Below, piece after piece: positions 59,488 through 64,000 of a DNA stretch of 64,000 nucleotides. The translations under genes and the position numbers were made by a program. The notes below the pieces were generated by a model. That model was not told the DNA's origin, searched no databases, and was given only the letters and a program-made list of their open reading frames with translations. How positions within the stretch are numbered: position 1 is the stretch's first letter; each line of letters starts with the position of its first letter. The stretch comes from Alphaproteobacteria bacterium (GTDB lineage: Bacteria > Pseudomonadota > Alphaproteobacteria > DSM-16000 > Inquilinaceae): assembly GCA_028284045.1 (NCBI GenBank), contig JANQSN010000028.1, forward strand, positions 62,001-126,000. Reading direction: 5' to 3'.

Positions 59488-60159
59488 TTACCTCACCGGC
59501 GGGAACAGGCTGTCATAGGCGCCGGAGAGGATATTCGTCAGGTTGGCCGCGTTGTCGTCCAGCATGGTGCCGATCGCCTGGGCGGCCAGCGTGGCCGGCG
59601 ACGCCTGGGCGTCGGCCAGGGGATCCGTGGGCGTCACGCCCGCAACCGGCGTCGTCTCGGGCACTGCGGCCGCCTCGGTGGTGTCGTAGTCTTTGACGAC
59701 CTTGCTGCCCATCTGGAGCTGCAGCGAGTATGGCTTGTCCGTCCCGTCGTCTCCCTTCAGTCGCGAGACGCGCACGATGTAGTCGCCGGGCTTGAAGCCC
59801 TCCTCGCCGTCAGGGCTGGTAATGCGCTGAAAGCTCTCATAGGCGTCGCCGGCATCGGGATCGCTGTCGGCGATCACCCGGCCGCGGTCGTCCAACACCT
59901 GCAGGCGCACCGTCTCATCGTTCCAACCGCCGATCCGGAACGGACCGGTGGACGGGACGTTGAACTTGAAATGGTCCTGCTCGTCGCCGTTGGTGAGGCT
60001 GGTGAAGATGTTGAGCCGGCTGTGGTTCAGGCGGACCTGACCGACATCGCGCGCCGTCTTCCAGGTGTCGGCGTTGACGTCGCGGACGGTCTTCTCGAAG
60101 ACCTTGGGCCCGCTGTTGTCCGTCTCGAACACGGTGGGGGAGAATGAAGCGACTTCCAT
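59488..60159 (-). CDS. PPC-like beta-sandwich protein of the flagellin operon
   Basis: 223 residues from the ATG at 60159, with GGAGGA upstream. Residues about 45-150 match by eye the pre-peptidase C-terminal (PPC) beta-sandwich fold: DEQDHFKFNVPSTGPFRI, VRLQVLDDRGRVIADSDPD, FKPGDYIVRVSRLKG and PYSLQLQMGS. No signal peptide is present, which is odd for this usually exported fold and would fit export by the flagellar system. The C-terminus (TLAAQAIGTMLDDNAANLTNILSG) is helical. It lies between the flbT-flaF fusion and the FlaG-like gene. Role unknown. Confidence 0.55.
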   Translation of the reverse strand: MEVASFSPTVFETDNSGPKVFEKTVRDVNADTWKTARDVGQVRLNHSRLNIFTSLTNGDEQDHFKFNVPSTGPFRIGGWNDETVRLQVLDDRGRVIADSDPDAGDAYESFQRITSPDGEEGFKPGDYIVRVSRLKGDDGTDKPYSLQLQMGSKVVKDYDTTEAAAVPETTPVAGVTPTDPLADAQASPATLAAQAIGTMLDDNAANLTNILSGAYDSLFPPVR

Positions 60160-60196
60160 GAGCGGGGTCCTCCGGACGGCGGCGCGACGGGCGCGA

Positions 60197-61102
60197 TCAG
60201 GCCGACACGAACCGGCCGCTCTCCGCCGGCGCTTGCGGCGCCGGGGCTGCGTCCACCCGGTCGTTGCGGGTTGCCGCACCGCCTTCGCCCGAGCCCAACA
60301 GGCCCATGGCGACGTTGCGGTTGATGCCGATCAGGAAGCGGATCGTGTCGACGTTGTGATCGCCCAGCGCGGAGAAGGTCTTGCGGTCGATGGCGTAGGA
60401 CAGCGCCAGGATGTTGTCGCGCAGCTCATCCGACAGCGGCGTCTGTCGTTCCGAAACGGCCGACTGGAAGATCGTCCATAGCATCTGGTTCTTGCGCAGC
60501 GCATCGCGCATGCGGTGCACATCCTCGGGATGACGGATGCATGCCTCCAGCTCCTGCGACGCCTTGGTCAGCGCCCAGGCTTCCAGGGCCCGCGGGTCGT
60601 CGATCGACGGCGGCTGATCGTACCCGCCGGTGTATCCATTTGGCATGTCATCCTCATGGGTCTTTGCGTTGGACTGTGGCGCGGCGCTCTCCGGCGGCTG
60701 ATGGCCGGGCACGCAATCGGGGAAGGTTTCGCGGCAGGCCTTGAGCGCCCGGTACAGGAAGCCGTCGGCAAGCAGATGAACGATCCCATCGATCGCGGTG
60801 CCGCGGTCCGGATACTCGTCGCGGACGGCCGCCACGGACTGCGCCAGCAAGGGCAGATACTGCTCTGCCTTCTCCGGATCGATGTAGAGAAGCTGAATGA
60901 TGAAGTAGAGCTGCCGCGCCCCGGAGCGGGTGCCGCCCCGCGTGCCGATGCCCTCCAGCGCCTCCGGCGACACCACGTCGTCCTCGCGCAGAATGCGGGC
61001 CTGGTTCAGGAAGGTCAGCTCCGTGCCGCCGTGTTCGCAAACGATGACGGCGCCATTGACGATGATCTTCTCGTTCGGCTTCAGCCTCAGCTTCAGGGGC
61101 AT
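60197..61102 (-). CDS. flbT: FlbT-FlaF fusion protein (flagellin synthesis regulator)
   Basis: 301 residues. Residues 1-130 are FlbT: MPLKLRLKPNEKIIVNGAVI, CEHGGTELTFLNQARILRED and RQLYFIIQLLYIDPEKAEQ. Residues 153-300 are FlaF: MPNGYTGGYDQ, DDPRALEAWALTKASQELEA, KNQMLWTIFQSAVSER and ELRDNILALSYAIDRKTFSAL. In most alphaproteobacteria these are two adjacent genes, flaF and flbT. FlbT represses flagellin mRNA until the hook is done; FlaF opposes it and aids export. An internal ATG at 60644-60646, exactly where FlaF should begin, has a GAGGA-type ribosome-binding site a few bases upstream, so free FlaF may also be made. It lies downstream of flagellin. Confidence 0.85.
   Translation of the reverse strand: MPLKLRLKPNEKIIVNGAVIVCEHGGTELTFLNQARILREDDVVSPEALEGIGTRGGTRSGARQLYFIIQLLYIDPEKAEQYLPLLAQSVAAVRDEYPDRGTAIDGIVHLLADGFLYRALKACRETFPDCVPGHQPPESAAPQSNAKTHEDDMPNGYTGGYDQPPSIDDPRALEAWALTKASQELEACIRHPEDVHRMRDALRKNQMLWTIFQSAVSERQTPLSDELRDNILALSYAIDRKTFSALGDHNVDTIRFLIGINRNVAMGLLGSGEGGAATRNDRVDAAPAPQAPAESGRFVSA
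60644..60658 (-). promoter_or_regulatory. Possible internal translation start for FlaF inside the fusion
   Basis: On the minus strand GAGGATGAC precedes an in-frame ATG at 60646 (codon 153), which begins the FlaF-like half. It has the look of the original flaF ribosome-binding site retained after loss of the flbT stop codon. Confidence 0.5.
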
Positions 61103-61318
61103 ACGCCGCGTCCGGCACGCTTCTCGTGCCGCCTCCTTGCAATGAGGTCTTGGTCAATCGGGTCCTGGCAATCCAACCGCTGAAACCACGCCATTGGATT
61201 GCCGGGCGCCGATCCCCTCGCGACGCGAACGGATTTGCCCTCACCTTAGGCGGCATCTGGGGGACGCCCGGCCTACGGGCCCGACATCCCCCGAAGATCC
61301 CGCCCTCGCCCCGGCGAA

Positions 61319-61339
61319 CCGGGCGGCTGGGCCGCCCGG
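61319..61339 (-). terminator. Hairpin between flagellin and flbT-flaF
   Basis: CCGGGCGGC-TGG-GCCGCCCGG is a perfect 9-bp stem with a 3-base loop, about 35 bases after the flagellin stop. Without a T run it may act as a partial terminator or an RNA stabiliser that gives flagellin a higher mRNA level than the genes behind it. Confidence 0.5.
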
Positions 61340-61373
61340 CGCGCGCGGGGTATCGAGCGCTACCCGTCAGGGC

Positions 61374-62867
61374 TTACCGGAACAGCGACAGAACCGACTG
61401 CGCCGACTGCGAGGCCATGCTCAGCGCCTGGATACCAAGCTGCTGGCGGGTCTGCAGGGCGAGCATGTTCGCCGCTTCCTCGTTGCCGTCGGCCAGCGTC
61501 AGCTTGTCGGCACCGGCCTGCAGGGCGTTCACGAACTCGCTCGTGAAGTCCTCACGAGTCTGGATCACGCCCAGGCTGGTGGAGAACTCACGGGTCTGGC
61601 TGCGCAGCGTATCGCGTGCCGTATCCAGCTTCGTGATGGCGGCATCGATATCGCTGTCCGCGGCCCAGGAGTTCTGCGCCGCCGCCAGGGAGAGACCCGT
61701 CGTCGTGGCATCCTGCGCCTGCACGTTGATCTTCGCCGTGCCGTCCTGGTTGAACGAGACGCTGAGGTCGTTCGTGCCGGTGCCGCCGACGCCCGTGCGG
61801 GTCAGACCGGCGGTATTGCCGACCACCAGCGAGGCCTCGGTGACATTGATGCTGACGCCGTTGACGCCCCAGTTCGCCGAGTTCGAGAAGGTCTGAACGC
61901 CGTCCGACGCGATCGCGATGGTCTCGGTGTGACCCTTGGCATCGACATGAACGCGCTTGTCCGTGCCGGCAATGGTCTTGCTGACCGTGTCCGTGCCGTT
62001 GGTGAAGGTCAGCGCGTTACCCGACGTGGCGGTGTTGGTCGCTGCCAACGTCACGTCCATGGTGCCGAGCTGAACCGTCACCGACTCGCCATGGTCGTCG
62101 ATGGTGCTGGTGGCGATATCGACGGAGTTGGTGCCGTCGGTGATCGTCATCGTCGCACCGGAGTTCGACACGACCAGCGACACGTTGCCGGCCGCCACAT
62201 CGGTCCAGCCGGTGCCGGAGCCGCCGGAGGCCTGCGTGCCCAAGGTGACCGTCAAGGCACCGCCCGTGGCAACCGCGGAGATGCTGTTCGCGCCGGCGTT
62301 GAACGAGCTACTGCCGGACGCTTCGCCTTCGACCCGGACCGTCGCGGTGAAGTCCTGGCTCTGGGCACCGGTGATGGTCGTCGAGGCCATGCCGCCCAGG
62401 GCATCGATGGCACCGACGCTGTCGGTCCAGACCGCACCGGTGATGGTGCCGCGGCCCTGCATCAGGTTGACGCCGTTGTAGGTGGCATCAGCCGCCAGGG
62501 TGTCGATCTGGGCCCGGATATCGTCGAACTGGGTGGCGAGCGTGGCGCGCTCGGCGCTGGTGCTCGCGGCCTTGGCGCTGACCGCCAGACCCTTGGCTTG
62601 GTCGACCATGTTGGCGATGCTCTCCAGCGACTTGCTGGCGCTTTCGATCGCGCTGATCGCCTGGCCCATGTCGTCCTTCAGCGCCGCGAAATCGGCCGCC
62701 CGGTCCGTCAGGCCCTTGGCCGTGAAGAACTCGACCGGGCCGTCGAGGGCACTGTTGATCTTCCGGCCGGTGGAAATGCGCTCCTGCGTCATATCCATCA
62801 GCTTCGTGGTGCCCTGCAGCTGAAGCAGGTTCGACCGCATCGAGGCGGTGAGGGAGATGTCAGCCAT
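61374..62867 (-). CDS. fliC: Flagellin (filament subunit)
   Basis: 497 residues from the ATG at 62867. N-terminal D0/D1 coiled coil: MADISLTASMRSNLLQLQGT, ERISTGRKINSALDGPVEFF, and ATYNGVNLMQGRG. C-terminal half: TRDTLRSQTREFSTSLGVIQ, EEAANMLALQTRQQLGIQAL and SMASQSAQSVLSLFR. The middle 230 residues are Thr/Ser/Gly/Val-rich and exposed, an expected target for glycosylation. AAAGGA precedes the start. A perfect CtrA box lies 71-85 bases upstream; no clear sigma-54 promoter is seen. Only this one flagellin gene is in the window. Confidence 0.96.
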   Translation of the reverse strand: MADISLTASMRSNLLQLQGTTKLMDMTQERISTGRKINSALDGPVEFFTAKGLTDRAADFAALKDDMGQAISAIESASKSLESIANMVDQAKGLAVSAKAASTSAERATLATQFDDIRAQIDTLAADATYNGVNLMQGRGTITGAVWTDSVGAIDALGGMASTTITGAQSQDFTATVRVEGEASGSSSFNAGANSISAVATGGALTVTLGTQASGGSGTGWTDVAAGNVSLVVSNSGATMTITDGTNSVDIATSTIDDHGESVTVQLGTMDVTLAATNTATSGNALTFTNGTDTVSKTIAGTDKRVHVDAKGHTETIAIASDGVQTFSNSANWGVNGVSINVTEASLVVGNTAGLTRTGVGGTGTNDLSVSFNQDGTAKINVQAQDATTTGLSLAAAQNSWAADSDIDAAITKLDTARDTLRSQTREFSTSLGVIQTREDFTSEFVNALQAGADKLTLADGNEEAANMLALQTRQQLGIQALSMASQSAQSVLSLFR

Positions 62868-62937
62868 GACAAAGGTGTCCTTTTCTGGAGTGGTCAACGG
62901 CATTCTGCCGATAAGCAGAGATGCTAGCAGCCACCCC

Positions 62938-62952
62938 TTAAGAGGACGTTAA
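62938..62952. promoter_or_regulatory. CtrA box upstream of flagellin
   Basis: TTAA-GAGGACG-TTAA is a perfect CtrA consensus, 71-85 bases before the flagellin ATG. Confidence 0.72.
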
Positions 62953-63072
62953 GAGGCCGGTGGTGTCGTCAATCGACCTCAATATCCACCGCCGTTCCTG
63001 AAAAAGAACGCGTCAGAAATTCGATCCAATTTTAGCCGATTGCTCGCCATGAACGGCGGGCCGTCATCCGCG

Positions 63073-64000
63073 CTACAGGAAGAAGAGCCAGGTGACCAGC
63101 GCGAAGCACGGCAGCAGGAAGACGGCCGACCAACCCATGTAACCGAAGAAGCTGGGCATCGCCACGCCGCGCTCCTGCGCGATCGAGCGGACCATGAAGT
63201 TGGGGGCGTTGCCGATATAGGTATTCGCGCCCATGAACACCGCCCCGGCGGAGATCGCCAGCAGGGTCTGGGCAAACGGCCCCATCAGCGCCTCCGGATC
63301 GCCGCCGGCGGTATTGAAGAAGACGAGATAGGTCGGCGCATTGTCGAGGAAGCTCGACAGAATACCCGTCAGCCAGAAATACATGGCCACGCGCGGCTCG
63401 CCATTGTCGCTGACCGCCGCCACCACGAAGTCCAGGGCCCCGTCGGTGCCGGCGCGCAGGATCGCGATCGCCGGGATGATGGTGATGAAGATGGCGGCGA
63501 ACAGCTTGCCGACCTCGATGATCGGGAACCAGGTGAAGCCGTTCTGCCGTCGGCTTTCCTGGCTGGTCAGCAGCCAGGAGGCCAGCGCCAGGGAAATCAA
63601 CGAGACATCGCGGGTCAGGTTCTGCAGCGCCACATGGACGCCGTAGACCGTGAACTCGATGCCCGGCTGCCAGACCCCCGACATCAGCACGCTGGCGACC
63701 ACGCCGGCGAGCAGCAGGATGTTGACGCCGCCCTCGATGCCCAGCGGCGTCTGCTCCCCCTCCACCCGCGTCGCCTCGGGATCCTCCTTACGGTGCAGCC
63801 AGGTGTCGATGACGAAATAGGTCACCAGCAGGATGGCGGACACCACCAGCATCGGGATCAGCATGTAGGTCGCCGGCCAGAAGAACGACACGCCCTTCAA
63901 GAAGCCCAGGAACAGCGGCGGGTCGCCCAGCGGGGTCAGCGATCCACCGATATTGGCCACCAGGAAGATGAAGAAGACGACGGTGTGCACCTTGTGGCGC
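63073..64000 (-). CDS. NhaD-type sodium/proton antiporter, C-terminal part (runs off the right edge)
   Basis: About 309 codons are visible, ending at 63073; the start lies beyond 64000. The segment VANIGGSLTPLGDPPLFLGFLKGVSFFW is a hallmark of the NhaD/ion-transporter superfamily, with paired Gly and Pro residues in the substrate path. At least seven more helices follow (e.g. LLLAGVVASVLMSGV), together with FLDNAPTYLVFFNTA and the late GANTYIGNAPNFMVRSIA. It is not part of the flagellar cluster but could supply a sodium gradient; that link is speculative. Confidence 0.85.
   Translation of the reverse strand, partial: RHKVHTVVFFIFLVANIGGSLTPLGDPPLFLGFLKGVSFFWPATYMLIPMLVVSAILLVTYFVIDTWLHRKEDPEATRVEGEQTPLGIEGGVNILLLAGVVASVLMSGVWQPGIEFTVYGVHVALQNLTRDVSLISLALASWLLTSQESRRQNGFTWFPIIEVGKLFAAIFITIIPAIAILRAGTDGALDFVVAAVSDNGEPRVAMYFWLTGILSSFLDNAPTYLVFFNTAGGDPEALMGPFAQTLLAISAGAVFMGANTYIGNAPNFMVRSIAQERGVAMPSFFGYMGWSAVFLLPCFALVTWLFFL

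Noticed and set aside
62880-62945. Possible sigma-54 promoter for flagellin (GG-N10-GC on the minus strand)
   Set aside because: Only the two dinucleotides match; the -24 and -12 contexts are otherwise unlike consensus.
1-64000. CRISPR arrays, tRNA, rRNA and insertion sequences
   Set aside because: No spaced direct repeats, cloverleaf-like tRNA sequence, rRNA or transposase was seen on reading both strands; short non-coding RNAs cannot be excluded.

Overview
The window is GC-rich DNA from an alphaproteobacterium, most likely a member of the Rhodospirillales or a close relative. That placement rests on the gene set: CtrA, its inhibitor SciP, the FlbD/FliX pair, FlbT and FlaF, MotE and a DUF6468-type protein all sit inside one large flagellar and chemotaxis locus. 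No rRNA, tRNA, CRISPR array or insertion sequence was seen.

Layout. At 1-346 is the start of a membrane (ABC-exporter-like) protein, divergent from a small protein with an adhesin-type repeat (629-1207). From 1429 to 12704 runs a forward block: fliF, fliG, fliH, fliN, flbD, flhA, flhF, flhG and a FliK-like gene. It meets a reverse fliI-fliJ pair (12711-14599). ctrA (15016-15741) follows, then the reverse chemotaxis operon cheA-cheY-cheB-cheR (16138-21445). A non-flagellar insert (22040-27827) holds a peptide/metal ABC transporter without ATPases, two FmdE-like paralogues and an AT-rich gene encoding a TIR/deoxyribosyltransferase-like protein. Next come the reverse flgF-flgG-flgA-flgH operon (28243-31517) and the forward fliL-fliM-DUF6468-motE-cheY-cheZ-TPR series (31804-39864). 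A second non-flagellar patch (39879-43631) has a class III cyclase, two lipoproteins and dksA. fliX is divergent from flgI, and flgI-flgJ-(flgN-like)-fliK-flgD-flgE-flgK-flgL plus an FkbM methyltransferase run to 54455. sciP is divergent from a FlaF-like gene. The window ends with a reverse flagellin cluster (55581-62867): flagellin, an flbT-flaF fusion, two small flagellar proteins, an OGT-type glycosyltransferase and a methyltransferase. A truncated NhaD-type antiporter lies at the right edge.

How it works together. Perfect TTAA-N7-TTAA CtrA boxes lie upstream of ctrA, fliI, fliX, the FlaF-like gene and flagellin, with near matches at fliF, cheA and sciP. Near-consensus sigma-54 promoters (GG-N10-GC) lie upstream of flgF, flgI and flgK. 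This is the Caulobacter-type hierarchy: CtrA controls early genes, and FlbD with sigma-54 controls rod, ring and hook-filament genes. SciP, FliX and the FlbT/FlaF proteins are present as the family's known checkpoints. flgB, flgC, fliE, fliP, fliQ, fliR, flhB, motA and motB are absent and must lie elsewhere.

Most novel points: the in-frame FlbT-FlaF fusion that keeps an internal start, a second FlaF-like gene sharing a CtrA-box-bearing divergent promoter with sciP, two uncharacterised small proteins in the flagellin operon, the AMIN/TPR protein behind cheZ, the FmdE-like pair with its incomplete transporter, and the AT-rich putative defence gene. All functional assignments come from reading sequence by eye; no database search was run.
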